A stretch of DNA of 29,002 nt from positions 1 to 29,002 of the forward strand of contig DATBMB010000196.1 in NCBI GenBank assembly GCA_036555035.1. The letters run 5' to 3'. Within the stretch, counting starts at the first letter, position 1, and every line of letters starts with the position of its first letter. The position numbers were made by a program, and so were the translations under genes. Below are positions 21,260 through 29,002 of the stretch, piece by piece. Under the pieces are notes generated by a model that saw only the letters and a list, made by a program, of their open reading frames with translations, did not search any database and was not told where the DNA came from. The DNA is from SG8-41 sp036555035 (lineage in GTDB: Bacteria; Pseudomonadota; Gammaproteobacteria; Burkholderiales; SG8-41).

Positions 21260-21910
21260 TCAGCGCGGCTCGAGCGGCGGCGCGGTCAGGGCGCCATCCG
21301 CCGGGCGCGCGGCGTCGACGGCGACCGCGCCGTCGCGGCCGGTCTTGAGCCGCCCCTCGCAGAACCAGCGTATCGCCTGCGGATAGATGCGATGCTCCTG
21401 CGCGAGCACGCGCGCGGCGAGCCGCTCCTCGGTGTCGCCGGACTCCACCGGCACCGCCGCCTGCACGATGATCGGCCCGCTGTCGAGCGCGTGCGTGACG
21501 AAGTGCACCGTGCAGCCGTGGATGCGCACGCCGGCCTGCAGCGCGCGCCGGTGCGTGTCGAGCCCCGGGAACGCGGGCAGGAGCGAGGGGTGGATGTTCA
21601 TGATCCGGCCCTCGTAGCGCTCGACGAAGGGGGGCGTGAGGATGCGCGTGAATCCCGCCAGCGCGATGAGATCCGGCCGGTGGCGCTCGATCTCTGCGGC
21701 GAGCGCCGCCTCGAACGCGGGGCGATCGGCAAACGCGCGGTGGTCGATCACGGCGGTCGCGATGCCGCGCTTCCCCGCGACCGCGAGGCCGCGCGCCCGA
21801 GGGTTGTTGCTGATCACCGCCGCCACGCGCGCCGGCAGCCGAGCATCGAGCACGGCCTCCATGTTGCTGCCGCGCCCGGAAATCAGGATGACGAGGGTCT
21901 TCTCCGCCAT
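21260..21910 (-). CDS. purN: Phosphoribosylglycinamide formyltransferase (GAR transformylase)
   Basis: 216 residues. It transfers a formyl group from 10-formyl-THF to GAR in purine synthesis. Landmarks are VILISGRGSNMEAV, ALAGFTRILTPPFV, the active-site Asn and His in NIHPSLLPAFPG, and the catalytic Asp in HGCTVHFVTHALDSGPII. Length is slightly above the usual ~210 because of a Pro/Ala-rich C-terminal tail. The ATG at 21908-21910 is six bases after purM, so the pair is translated from one mRNA. Confidence 0.97.
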   Translation of the reverse strand: MAEKTLVILISGRGSNMEAVLDARLPARVAAVISNNPRARGLAVAGKRGIATAVIDHRAFADRPAFEAALAAEIERHRPDLIALAGFTRILTPPFVERYEGRIMNIHPSLLPAFPGLDTHRRALQAGVRIHGCTVHFVTHALDSGPIIVQAAVPVESGDTEERLAARVLAQEHRIYPQAIRWFCEGRLKTGRDGAVAVDAARPADGALTAPPLEPR

Positions 21911-21916
21911 GTGTCG

Positions 21917-22960
21917 TCAGACAATGACGACCTGCGCCGCGTTCGTGCGCCGCCGCTCGATGCGGCCGATGCGCCAGGCGGTCTCGCCCGCGCCCGCGAG
22001 GGTCTTCAACGCCCGGGCGGCGTCGCCGGGCGCGACGACCGCCACCATGCCGATGCCGCAGTTGAACACCCGGTAGAGCTCCGCGTCGGTAATGTTGCCT
22101 TGCTCCTGCAGCCAGCGGAACAGCGGCGGCATGCGCCACGCCGCGCGCTCGATGCGCGCCGCCAGCCTTGCGGGCAGCACGCGCGGCACGTTCTCGATGA
22201 GGCCGCCGCCGGTGACATGGGCGAGGCCCTTGACGGCGACGCGCTTCAGCAGCTTCAGGACCGGCTTCACGTAGATCCGGGTGGGCTCGAGCATGAGGTC
22301 GCTCAACGCGCGACCGTGGAAATCCGCCGATAGATCCACGCCCGTCGTCGCGACGATCTTCCGGATCAGCGAGTAGCCGTTGGAGTGCGCGCCGCTCGAG
22401 GCGATGCCCAGCACGATGTCGCCCTCGGCGATCCTCGATCCGTCGATGATGCGCCGCTTCTCGACGACACCCACCGCAAATCCCGCGAGATCGTATTCGC
22501 CGTCAGCGTAGAGGCCGGGCATCTCCGCGGTCTCGCCGCCGATCAGCGCGCAGCCCGCCTGCGCGCAGCCCGCGGCGATGCCCTTGACGACCTGCGTCGC
22601 GGTCGCGACCTCCAGCCGGCCGCACGCGTAGTAGTCGAGGAAGAACAGCGGCTCGGCGCCGTGCGTGAGGATGTCGTTGACGCTCATCGCCACGAGGTCG
22701 ATGCCGACGGTGGCATGGCGGTTCAACTCGAATGCGAGCTTCAGCTTCGTGCCCACCCCGTCGGTGCCGGCGACCAGCACCGGCTCGCGGTAGCGGCCGC
22801 GCGCGAGCTCGAACAGCGCGCCGAAGCCGCCGATGCCGGCGAGCACGCCCTTGCGCAGGGTCTTCCTCGCGAACGGCTTGATGCTCTCGACCAGGCGGTC
22901 CCCGGCGTCGATGTCCACGCCGGCGTCGCGGTAGGTCAGCGGGGCAGCGGGCTTGGCCAA
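21917..22960 (-). CDS. purM: Phosphoribosylformylglycinamidine cyclo-ligase (AIR synthetase)
   Basis: 347 residues, full length. It closes FGAM to AIR using ATP in purine synthesis. Landmarks are YRDAGVDIDAGDRLVESIKP, GIGGFGALFEL, LVAGTDGVGTKLKLAFEL, the conserved SVNDILTHGAEPLFFLDY region and LIGGETAEMPGLY, then GIASSGAHSNGYSLIR and HVTGGGLIENVPRVLP. The ATG at 22958-22960 faces hda across 74 bases. It heads the purM-purN-DUF3108-DUF3108-RsmB-family unit. No PurR-type operator was recognised in front. Confidence 0.98.
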   Translation of the reverse strand: MAKPAAPLTYRDAGVDIDAGDRLVESIKPFARKTLRKGVLAGIGGFGALFELARGRYREPVLVAGTDGVGTKLKLAFELNRHATVGIDLVAMSVNDILTHGAEPLFFLDYYACGRLEVATATQVVKGIAAGCAQAGCALIGGETAEMPGLYADGEYDLAGFAVGVVEKRRIIDGSRIAEGDIVLGIASSGAHSNGYSLIRKIVATTGVDLSADFHGRALSDLMLEPTRIYVKPVLKLLKRVAVKGLAHVTGGGLIENVPRVLPARLAARIERAAWRMPPLFRWLQEQGNITDAELYRVFNCGIGMVAVVAPGDAARALKTLAGAGETAWRIGRIERRRTNAAQVVIV

Positions 22961-23034
22961 GCGGCGGTCTCGAGCGGGAATGCGATGCCGGAAGGAAGCG
23001 GGTTTTGGGCTAAGATAGGCGCCTCGAATTTTAC
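22961..23034. promoter_or_regulatory. Divergent purM/hda promoter region
   Basis: A 74-base gap between divergent starts. TAAGAT (23011-23016), 19 bases before the hda ATG, in the context TTTTGGGCTAAGATAGG, is the best -10 box for hda; no clear -35 is seen. The purM promoter must also lie here or inside hda. Confidence 0.4.
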
Positions 23035-23757
23035 ATGAAACAGCTCACACTCGATCTCGCCGGCCAGCCGCGGCCCACGCTCGACAACTTCATCACCGGG
23101 GCGAACGGCGAGCTGCTCGAGAATCTCAAGCGGCTTGCGGCGCGGGGCGCGCGCGAGCAGTGCTTCTATCTTTGGGGGCGGCCCGGCAGCGGCCGCAGCC
23201 ACCTCCTCAAGGCAACGGTGGCGGCGCTGCAGCAGGCGGGGGCGTCCGCGAGCTACATCGAGTGCGCTGGGGGCAAGCGGCCGGAGATCGGACTCGAGCG
23301 CATGGATTGCGTCGCGCTCGACGATGTCGACCGGCTCGACGCCGCGGGGCAGGCCGCGGCGTTCGATCTCTTCAACGCGCTGCGCGAGCACGGCGGTGCG
23401 CTGCTCGCAAGCGCCGCGGCTCCGCCGGTGCAATTGACGTTGCGCGAGGACCTCGCGACCCGGCTCGCGTGGGGCCTCGCCTTCCAGGTGCACGCTCTCA
23501 CCGACGAAGCCAAGGCGCAGGCGCTCGCCGAGCATGCCGCGAGCCGCGGCTTCCGGCTGGCGCCCGAGGTCTCCGATTTCCTGCTGACGCGCGCGCGGCG
23601 CGACCTGCCCACGCTGCTGGCGACGCTCGAGGCGCTCGACCGCTACTCGCTCGAGACCCGGCGCCCGGTCACCGTGCCGCTCGCGCGCGAGCTCCTGCTG
23701 TCGGCGGAGCGCCGGGGATCGGGGCCCGAGGCCCGGGACGCGGGAGTGCCGGGTTGA
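23035..23757 (+). CDS. hda: DnaA regulatory inactivator Hda
   Basis: 240 residues. Hda joins the loaded sliding clamp and promotes hydrolysis of DnaA-bound ATP, preventing re-initiation of replication. The N-terminal clamp-binding motif is QLTLDL (residues 3-8). The AAA+ domain shows GRPGSGRSHLLKA (the characteristic degenerate Walker A), VALDDVDRL (Walker B) and an arginine-bearing LTLREDLATRLAWGL segment. The C-terminal lid ends with the helix LPTLLATLEALDRYSLETRR, like DnaA domain III without the DNA-binding domain. The last 15 residues are a low-complexity tail. It is the first gene of a long plus-strand chain, and its stop overlaps the next start as TTGA. Confidence 0.95.
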   Translation: MKQLTLDLAGQPRPTLDNFITGANGELLENLKRLAARGAREQCFYLWGRPGSGRSHLLKATVAALQQAGASASYIECAGGKRPEIGLERMDCVALDDVDRLDAAGQAAAFDLFNALREHGGALLASAAAPPVQLTLREDLATRLAWGLAFQVHALTDEAKAQALAEHAASRGFRLAPEVSDFLLTRARRDLPTLLATLEALDRYSLETRRPVTVPLARELLLSAERRGSGPEARDAGVPG

Positions 23758-24419
23758 GCGCGCGGCTCGTCCTCTTCGACCTCGACAACACACTACTCGC
23801 GGGCGACAGCGATTTCGAGTGGGCGCAGTTCCTGATCGAGCAGGGCGTGCTCGACCGCGAGGTGTACGAAGCCCGCAACGAGAAGTTTTTCGAGGAGTAC
23901 CAAGCCGGCACCCTCGACATCCACGCGTTCCTGGATTTCCAGCTGAAGCCGCTGTCACGCCACTCCCGGGCGCAGCTCGCGGCGTGGCATCGCGAGTACA
24001 TGGAGCGCAAGATCCGTCCGATGATCCGCGCAACGGCGCGGGCCCTGGTCGAGCGCCACCGCGGCGATGAGCGCGTCGTGATCACGGCTACCAACCGCTT
24101 CGTCACCGCGCCGATCGCGCGCGAGTTCGGCATCGCGGAGCTGATCGCGACCGAGCCCGAGGAGCGCGACGGGGAATTCACGGGCAAGGTCAGCGGCACG
24201 CCGTGCTTCCGCGAGGGCAAGGTGATACAGCTCGAGGCCTGGCTCGAGCGGCGGGGCCGCGCGCTCGCCGAGTACTCCGAATCGTGGTTCTACAGCGACT
24301 CCCACAACGACCTGCCGCTGCTCGAGCGCGTGAGCCACCCCGTTGCGGTGGACCCGGACGCGACGCTGCGCGCGCGCGCCGAGCGCGCCGGCTGGCGCAT
24401 CATCAGCCTCGAGCGATGA
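23754..24419 (+). CDS. HAD-superfamily subfamily IB phosphatase
   Basis: 221 residues. Phosphatase of the HAD-IB group, related to phosphoserine phosphatase and to HAD-type histidinol-phosphatases. Motif I is LFDLDNTLLAGDSD with nucleophile and acid Asp (D9 and D11); motif II Thr is in VVITATNRFV; motif III Lys lies in GKVIQLEAWL; motif IV is YSDSHNDLPLLE. The helical cap covers about 20-90. The start is a TTG at 23754-23756 overlapping the hda TGA, since no in-frame ATG or GTG lies near the first strand. The stop overlaps pcnB as ATGA. Substrate unknown; this gene between hda and pcnB is a recurring betaproteobacterial arrangement, to my knowledge. Confidence 0.9.
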   Translation: MSARLVLFDLDNTLLAGDSDFEWAQFLIEQGVLDREVYEARNEKFFEEYQAGTLDIHAFLDFQLKPLSRHSRAQLAAWHREYMERKIRPMIRATARALVERHRGDERVVITATNRFVTAPIAREFGIAELIATEPEERDGEFTGKVSGTPCFREGKVIQLEAWLERRGRALAEYSESWFYSDSHNDLPLLERVSHPVAVDPDATLRARAERAGWRIISLER

Positions 24420-25777
24420 TCAGGCGCTTCCTGGGCAAGGTTTTCTCCGGGCAGCTGTTCGGGCCCGCGCAGCCCAAGATCATCCCGCATGCCGCGCACG
24501 GCGTCCGCCGCGACGCCATCAGCAGCTGCGCGCTGCGCACGACCCAGACGCTGCAGCGCCACAACTTCACCGCCTTTGTCGTCGGCGGCGCGGTGCGCGA
24601 CCTGCTGCTCGGGCGCCGGCCCAAGGATTTCGACATCGCGACGAACGCCACGCCCGAGGAAGTGCGGGGACTTTTCCGGCGCTCCCGCGTGATCGGGCGG
24701 CGCTTCCGCCTGGTGCACGTGCTGTGCGGCCCGGAGATGGTGGAGGTTTCCACGTTCCGCGGCTCGAACCCGGTGGAGGAGGCGGAGGAGCGCGTCTCGG
24801 ACGAGCACGGGCGGATCCTGCGCGACAACGTGTTCGGCACGCAGGTGCAGGATGCGACGCGCCGCGATTTCACGATCAACGCGCTGTTCTACGACCCGTC
24901 CTCGCAGGAGATCTGGGACTATCACGGCGGCGTGCCCGATCTCAGGAAGCGGCGGCTGCGCATGATCGGCGACCCGGAGAAGCGCTATCGCGAGGACCCC
25001 ATCCGCATGCTGCGCGCGGTGCGCCTCGCCGCAAGCCGCGGGCTCGAGATCGATGCCGCGACGCGCCGGCCGATCCGCCGGCTCGCGGGACTCCTCGCGC
25101 ACGTGCCGCCCTCGCGGCTGCTCGACGAGATGCTGAAGCTGCTGCTCTCCGGCCATGCGGCCGAGGGCGTCGCGCAGCTGCGCAAGGAAGGGCTTCATCA
25201 CGGGGTGCTGCCGCTGCTCGATGCGGCGATGGGCCGGGCGGCGGGAGAGCGCTTCGTCGTCGCCGCGCTCACGAGCACCGACGAGCGCGTGCGGGAGGGA
25301 AAGCCCATCTCGCCAGGCTTCCTCTTCGCGGCGCTGCTGTGGCCCGAGGTGCAGGCCGAGTGGAAGGTGCTGGAGGAGAAGGGCGCTCCGCCGATCCCGG
25401 CCCTCTACCAGGCGATGGACCATGTCATGCGCGCGCAGGCCGGAAAGCTTGCAATCCCGCATCGCCACGGTGCCGACATGCGGGAGATCTGGGCGCTGCA
25501 GCCGCGCTTCCACCAGCGCTCCGGCAAGCGCCCCTACCGGCTGCTCGAGCACCCGCGATTTCGCGCCGGCTATGATTTCCTGCGGCTGCGCTGCGAAAGC
25601 GGCGAGCTCGAGGCCGAGCTCGGGGACTGGTGGGAGCGCTTCCAGCGCGCGGGCGAGGCCGAGCGCGCCCAGATGCTGGTGGCCGAAGGCGAGCCGCGGA
25701 AGCGCCGCCGCCGGCGCCGCAGGCGCGGCCCGCGCGGCGCGCCGGATCAGGGCGGCCCGCCGCACATCGAGGGATAG
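24416..25777 (+). CDS. pcnB: Poly(A) polymerase I
   Basis: 453 residues. Adds poly(A) tails to RNA 3' ends, marking them for decay and affecting plasmid copy number. The nucleotidyltransferase core has FVVGGAVRDLLLGRRPKDFD with the metal Asp pair in DFDIAT. RRFRLVHV and RDNVFGTQVQDATRRDFTIN (ending the conserved N-terminal block) follow, then RYREDPIRMLRAVRLAASRG. The extended C-terminal domain and an Arg-rich tail (RKRRRRRRRRGPRG) distinguish it from CCA-adding enzymes; the tail probably binds RNA. The ATG at 24416 overlaps the HAD stop, and folK starts two bases after the pcnB stop. Confidence 0.96.
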   Translation: MIRRFLGKVFSGQLFGPAQPKIIPHAAHGVRRDAISSCALRTTQTLQRHNFTAFVVGGAVRDLLLGRRPKDFDIATNATPEEVRGLFRRSRVIGRRFRLVHVLCGPEMVEVSTFRGSNPVEEAEERVSDEHGRILRDNVFGTQVQDATRRDFTINALFYDPSSQEIWDYHGGVPDLRKRRLRMIGDPEKRYREDPIRMLRAVRLAASRGLEIDAATRRPIRRLAGLLAHVPPSRLLDEMLKLLLSGHAAEGVAQLRKEGLHHGVLPLLDAAMGRAAGERFVVAALTSTDERVREGKPISPGFLFAALLWPEVQAEWKVLEEKGAPPIPALYQAMDHVMRAQAGKLAIPHRHGADMREIWALQPRFHQRSGKRPYRLLEHPRFRAGYDFLRLRCESGELEAELGDWWERFQRAGEAERAQMLVAEGEPRKRRRRRRRRGPRGAPDQGGPPHIEG

Positions 25778-25779
25778 AC

Positions 25780-26316
25780 GTGAAAGCCGCACGCACGAAG
25801 CGCTCGGCACGGGCCGCGAGCAACGAGCGACGAGTCACTGCTTTCGTAGCCCTGGGCAGCAATCTCGACGACCCGCCGGCGCAGATCCGGCGCGCGCTGC
25901 GGGCACTCGCCGCGCTTCCCGGAACGCGGGTCGTGCGCCGCTCCTCGCTCTATCGCAATCCGCCTGCGGGCTACCTCGACCAGCCGGAATTCGTCAATGC
26001 AGTGGCACGGATCGAGACGCGGCTCGCGCCGCGCGAGCTGCTCGACCAGCTTCTCGCGATCGAGCAGCGCCAGGGGCGCGTGCGCGATCTGCCCGACGGC
26101 CCGCGCACGCTCGACCTCGATATCCTGCTCTACGGCGGGCGGAGCGTGCGCAGCCGCGGGCTCACCATCCCGCACCCGCGCATCCTCGAGCGCGCCTTCG
26201 TGCTCGTGCCGCTGGCCGAGATCGCGCCGGGCGCGATGGTGCCGGGAAGCGGGCGCATCGCGGATCTCGTGAAGAACGTGGACGCCTCTGGCATGATCAG
26301 GCTGCCGCGAACATGA
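25780..26316 (+). CDS. folK: 2-amino-4-hydroxy-6-hydroxymethyldihydropteridine pyrophosphokinase
   Basis: 178 residues. HPPK transfers pyrophosphate from ATP to the pterin in folate synthesis. Landmarks are TAFVALGSNLDDP, SSLYRNPPAGYLDQPEFVNA, QGRVRDLPDGPRTLDLDILLYG with the two catalytic Asp residues, and LTIPHPRILERAFVLVPLAEI. The start is a GTG at 25780 with GAGGGA five bases upstream. The first ~18 residues are a basic tail before the conserved core. The stop overlaps the kinase gene as ATGA. It is grouped with panB/panC; PanB uses a folate cofactor, so the linkage makes metabolic sense. Confidence 0.95.
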   Translation: MKAARTKRSARAASNERRVTAFVALGSNLDDPPAQIRRALRALAALPGTRVVRRSSLYRNPPAGYLDQPEFVNAVARIETRLAPRELLDQLLAIEQRQGRVRDLPDGPRTLDLDILLYGGRSVRSRGLTIPHPRILERAFVLVPLAEIAPGAMVPGSGRIADLVKNVDASGMIRLPRT

Positions 26317-26963
26317 GCGCGAAGCTTCCCGCCAGGTACCGCTACATCGTGGTCGAAGGCCCCGTCGGCGCGGGCAAGACGAGCCTCGCCCGCGTGATGG
26401 GCGAGCGCGCGGGCGGCATGGCTCTCCTCGAGGACCCGGACTCGAACCCCTTTCTCCCGGGTTTCTACCAGGACCGCGCGCGCTACGCGCTGCCGGCGCA
26501 GCTCTATTTCCTGTTCCAGCGCGCGGAGAAGGTGCGGACGCTGTCCCAGCCCGATCTCTTCGCCGGTCTCACGGTGGCCGACTTCATGATCGACAAGGAT
26601 GCGCTCTTCGCGCGGCTCACCCTGAGCGACGACGAGTTTGCGCTCTACCGCCAGGTCTGGACCCAGTTGAAGCCCCAGGCGCCCGTTCCCGACCTCGTGA
26701 TCTACCTCCAGGCCTCGCCCGAGACGCTGGTCGAGCGGGTGCGCCGGCGCGGCGTCGCCTACGAGCGCAGTATTCCGGACGAATACCTGGTGCGGCTCGC
26801 GGAGACCTACGCGCGCTTCTTTCACCAGTACGACGCGGCGCCGGTGCTGACCGTCAACTCCGAGCATCTGAATTTTGTTGATCAGCCCGCCGATTTTGAT
26901 TTATTGTTGCAGCGCATTACCGCGATGCGCGGCCCGCGCGAGTTCTTCAGCATGGGGAATTGA
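26313..26963 (+). CDS. Deoxynucleoside kinase (dGK/dCK family)
   Basis: 216 residues with a P-loop (EGPVGAGKTSLARVM, residues about 15-29), then LLEDPDSNPFLPGFYQD with the catalytic acidic residue, AQLYFLFQRAEKV, ADFMIDKDALFARLTL and PDLVIYLQASPETLVERVRRRG, ending the lid region at GVAYERSIP. This fits the deoxynucleoside/deoxyguanosine kinase family that phosphorylates salvaged deoxynucleosides. The specific substrate cannot be read from sequence. The ATG overlaps the folK stop. A folK-kinase-panB order is common in betaproteobacteria, to my knowledge. Confidence 0.92.
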   Translation: MSAKLPARYRYIVVEGPVGAGKTSLARVMGERAGGMALLEDPDSNPFLPGFYQDRARYALPAQLYFLFQRAEKVRTLSQPDLFAGLTVADFMIDKDALFARLTLSDDEFALYRQVWTQLKPQAPVPDLVIYLQASPETLVERVRRRGVAYERSIPDEYLVRLAETYARFFHQYDAAPVLTVNSEHLNFVDQPADFDLLLQRITAMRGPREFFSMGN

Positions 26964-26982
26964 ACGGCGATGAGGAGTTGAC

Positions 26983-27774
26983 ATGCGGATCACGCTCACG
27001 ACCTTGCAGAAGATGGCGGAGGAGGGCAACCGGATCGCGATGCTCACCTGCTACGATGCGAGCTTCGCCGCCGTGCTCGAGGCCGCGGGGGTGGATTCCC
27101 TTCTCATCGGCGACTCGCTCGGCAACGTGCTGCAGGGGCACGAGTCCACGCTCCCCGTGACGCTGCGCGACATGGTCTACCACACCCAGTGCACCGCGCG
27201 GGGCTCCAAGCGCGCCTTCATCGTCGGCGACATGCCCTTCGCGACGTTCCAGGTCTCGCCCCAGGATGCGTTTCACAACGCGGCCGAGCTCATGGCCGCC
27301 GGCGCGCACATGGTGAAGATCGAGGGCGGCCGGCCGATGCTCGATACCATCGAGTTTCTCACCGACCGCGGCATCCCGGTGTGCGGGCACCTGGGGCTGA
27401 CCCCGCAGTCGGTGCACGCGCTCGGCGGCTACCGGGTGCAGGGGCGGGGCGAGGACGCGGGCCAGCAGCTGCTCAAGGAGGCGAAGCTGCTCGAGCAGGC
27501 CGGCGCCGGCATGATCGTGCTGGAGGCGATTCCCGCGGCGCTCGCCGGCCAGGTCACGGAGGCGCTCAGGATCCCGACCATCGGCATCGGCGCCGGCGTG
27601 GACTGCTCGGGGCAGGTGCTGGTGCTGCACGACATGCTCGATGTCTTTCCCGGCCGCAAGGCGAAGTTCGTCAAGAATTTCATGCGCACCACGGGCTCGA
27701 TCCAGGGCGCGGTCGAGCTCTACGTCAAGGAAGTGAAAGCCCGCACCTTTCCCGGCCCCGAGCACTCCTTCTAG
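26983..27774 (+). CDS. panB: 3-methyl-2-oxobutanoate hydroxymethyltransferase
   Basis: 263 residues, normal length. Makes ketopantoate from alpha-ketoisovalerate and methylene-THF, the first step to pantothenate. Landmarks are AMLTCYDASFAAVLEAAGVD, LIGDSLGNVLQGH with the Mg-binding Asp, VGDMPFATFQ, AHMVKIEGG with the substrate-site Lys/Glu, VCGHLGLTPQSVHALGGYRV, and IPTIGIGAGVDCSGQVLVLHD. GAGGAG lies six bases before the ATG at 26983. The stop TAG overlaps panC by one base. Confidence 0.98.
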   Translation: MRITLTTLQKMAEEGNRIAMLTCYDASFAAVLEAAGVDSLLIGDSLGNVLQGHESTLPVTLRDMVYHTQCTARGSKRAFIVGDMPFATFQVSPQDAFHNAAELMAAGAHMVKIEGGRPMLDTIEFLTDRGIPVCGHLGLTPQSVHALGGYRVQGRGEDAGQQLLKEAKLLEQAGAGMIVLEAIPAALAGQVTEALRIPTIGIGAGVDCSGQVLVLHDMLDVFPGRKAKFVKNFMRTTGSIQGAVELYVKEVKARTFPGPEHSF

Positions 27775-28610
27775 TGGACGTGATCCACTCCGCGGCCGAC
27801 CTGCGGGCGCGCCTGCAGCGCGAGCCGAACAACGTGTTCGTGCCGACGATGGGCAACCTGCACGACGGGCACATCCAGTTGATCGATATCGCCAAGCCGC
27901 GCGCGGCGTGCACGGTGGTCAGCATCTTCGTCAACCGCCTGCAGTTCGGCCCGCGCGAGGACTTCGACCGCTATCCGCGCACGCTGGACGCCGACAGCGC
28001 GCGGCTGAGAGCCGCGGGCGTGGATGTCCTGTTCGTGCCGGAAGAGAAGGAGATCTATCCCGAGCGCCAGACTTTCGTGGTCGAGCCCTCGGACCTGCAA
28101 TTCATCCTGGAGGGTGCGCATCGGCCGGGGCATTTCCGGGGCGTCGCGACGGTCGTGTTGAAGCTCTTCAACCTGGTGATGCCCCACTCGGCGATCTTCG
28201 GCAAGAAGGACTACCAGCAGTACCTCGTGCTGCGCGACATGGTGCGGCAGTTCGCGCTTCCGATCGAGATCATCCCGGCGGAGACGGTCCGGGCGGAGGA
28301 CGGGCTCGCGCTCTCCTCGCGCAACGCCTATCTTTCCTCGGAGGAGCGCAAGGAAGCGCCCCGCCTCTACGCGGTGCTGAAGAACGCGCGGGCGGAGATC
28401 GAGAAGGGCGCGCGCGATTTTCAACGCATCGACCAGCAGGCGATGGCGGAGCTCGCGCGCCACGGCTGGCAGCCGGACTACGTCGCCGTGCGCCGCCAGG
28501 CCGACCTGCGCCAGCCCTCGGAGCGGGATCGGAAGCTGGTCGTGGTGGCCGCCGCGCGGCTCGGCCGCACGCGGTTGATCGACAACGTCGAGGTGACGCT
28601 GAGTCCGTGA
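27774..28610 (+). CDS. panC: Pantothenate synthetase (pantoate-beta-alanine ligase)
   Basis: 278 residues from a GTG that shares its G with the panB stop (TAGTG); a second GTG six bases on is an alternative. Joins pantoate and beta-alanine with ATP. Landmarks are FVPTMGNLHDGHIQLI (HxGH-type site), VVSIFVNRLQFGPREDFDRY, DVLFVPEEKEIYP, GHFRGVATVVLKLFNLVMP, AIFGKKDYQQYLVLRDMV and the ALSSRNAYLS loop. Many family members have FVNPxQF where this has FVNRLQF, a small deviation in an otherwise regular protein. The stop overlaps the next gene as GTGA. Confidence 0.97.
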   Translation: MDVIHSAADLRARLQREPNNVFVPTMGNLHDGHIQLIDIAKPRAACTVVSIFVNRLQFGPREDFDRYPRTLDADSARLRAAGVDVLFVPEEKEIYPERQTFVVEPSDLQFILEGAHRPGHFRGVATVVLKLFNLVMPHSAIFGKKDYQQYLVLRDMVRQFALPIEIIPAETVRAEDGLALSSRNAYLSSEERKEAPRLYAVLKNARAEIEKGARDFQRIDQQAMAELARHGWQPDYVAVRRQADLRQPSERDRKLVVVAAARLGRTRLIDNVEVTLSP

Positions 28611-29002
28611 AGGATCTGAGCACTCGCGGGCGGGTCGCCGTCGTGGTGGTGCTCTCCGCGGTCCCCGCCCTGGCGCTGATGGTCTACGGGGCGCTCGAGC
28701 AGCGCTACGTGGCGGAGAGCCACGCGCGCGAGGAACTCCGGCGTTACGCCAGGCTGGTGGCCTCGCGCGTGGAGCAGGCCGTGGAGCGTGCGCAGCAGCT
28801 GCTGATCGCGTCCGCGGGGGCGGTCCCGGCGCTGCTGCGCGATCGGCAGGCCTGCCACGAGCACTTCCGCGACTTGATGCGCGCCGGGCAGGGACGCTAT
28901 CAGTCGCTCGGCATGCATCTCGCGAGCGGCGACCTCCATTGCGATGCGCGGGCGTGGGACGACGGCGTCAGCGTGAGCGACCGCCCCTATTTCCGGGAGG
29001 CG
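28607..29002 (+). CDS. N-terminus of a membrane-bound sensor protein (dCache-like), cut by the window end
   Basis: An open frame of 132 codons runs to the window edge from a GTG at 28607 that overlaps the panC stop. Residues about 9-27 form a membrane helix (RVAVVVVLSAVPALALMVYG). Next comes a helical stretch (EELRRYARLVASRVEQAVER) and an alpha/beta segment with LGMHLASGDLHCDARAW and SDRPYFREA. DRPYFREA is the signature of a periplasmic dCache sensor domain. The missing C-terminal part is probably a diguanylate cyclase, histidine kinase or similar output. Coupling of a sensor to panC is not an expected functional pairing. Confidence 0.8.
   Translation, partial: MKDLSTRGRVAVVVVLSAVPALALMVYGALEQRYVAESHAREELRRYARLVASRVEQAVERAQQLLIASAGAVPALLRDRQACHEHFRDLMRAGQGRYQSLGMHLASGDLHCDARAWDDGVSVSDRPYFREA

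Noticed and set aside
24290..25810. Long minus-strand open frame opposite pcnB
   Set aside because: Its composition (His/Arg/Ala-rich) is typical of an antisense frame in GC-rich coding DNA, while the plus strand encodes a clear PcnB.

Overview
The window looks like chromosomal DNA from a GC-rich Proteobacterium, most likely a betaproteobacterium. This is inferred from gene families and gene order: hda / HAD-IB phosphatase / pcnB / folK / deoxynucleoside kinase / panB / panC, purM-purN followed by two DUF3108 genes and an RsmB-family methyltransferase, coaBC facing radC, rpmB-rpmG, and a Bug-type solute receptor. No rRNA gene is present and no marker fixes the species.

Bases 1-5805 form the integrase-proximal end of a chromosomal integron. 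A complete IntI-type tyrosine recombinase (4753-5805, +) faces away from an attI-like region (about 4584-4642). That region carries four tandem 12-bp repeats directly beside a GTTGGGC crossover core. To its left lie four complete gene cassettes and the start of a fifth, all reading leftward on the minus strand and each closed by a recognisable attC site: a TerC-family membrane protein, a peroxiredoxin-like protein, a small secreted protein of unknown function, a 584-residue adenylate cyclase/TolB-like/TPR protein, and a partial exported protein. The cassettes are visibly less GC-rich than the rest of the window. This is the most interesting part of the sequence.

Bases 5802-16870 are ordinary chromosome in short transcription units. 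They hold malonyl-CoA decarboxylase (stop codon interlocked with that of intI), a luciferase-like flavin oxidoreductase, a PsiF-repeat protein with its own terminator, and an exported protein-L-isoaspartate methyltransferase. A minus-strand trio follows (outer-membrane-like protein, Bug receptor, lipoprotein), then a 31-residue membrane microprotein ahead of a PuuD-like membrane domain, and a coaBC-cbiX-DUF192 operon facing radC. A universal stress protein lies behind a perfect FNR-type box, and rpmB-rpmG end in a strong bidirectional terminator.

Bases 16890-22960 are all on the minus strand: purM, purN, two DUF3108 envelope proteins, an RsmB/NOP-family RNA methyltransferase and a fatty-acid desaturase. 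Bases 23035-29002 are all on the plus strand and tightly packed. Hda (replication control), a HAD-IB phosphatase, PcnB (RNA polyadenylation), FolK (folate), a deoxynucleoside kinase, PanB and PanC (pantothenate) and the start of a membrane sensor protein run together with one- or four-base overlaps at most junctions, indicating one long translationally coupled operon.
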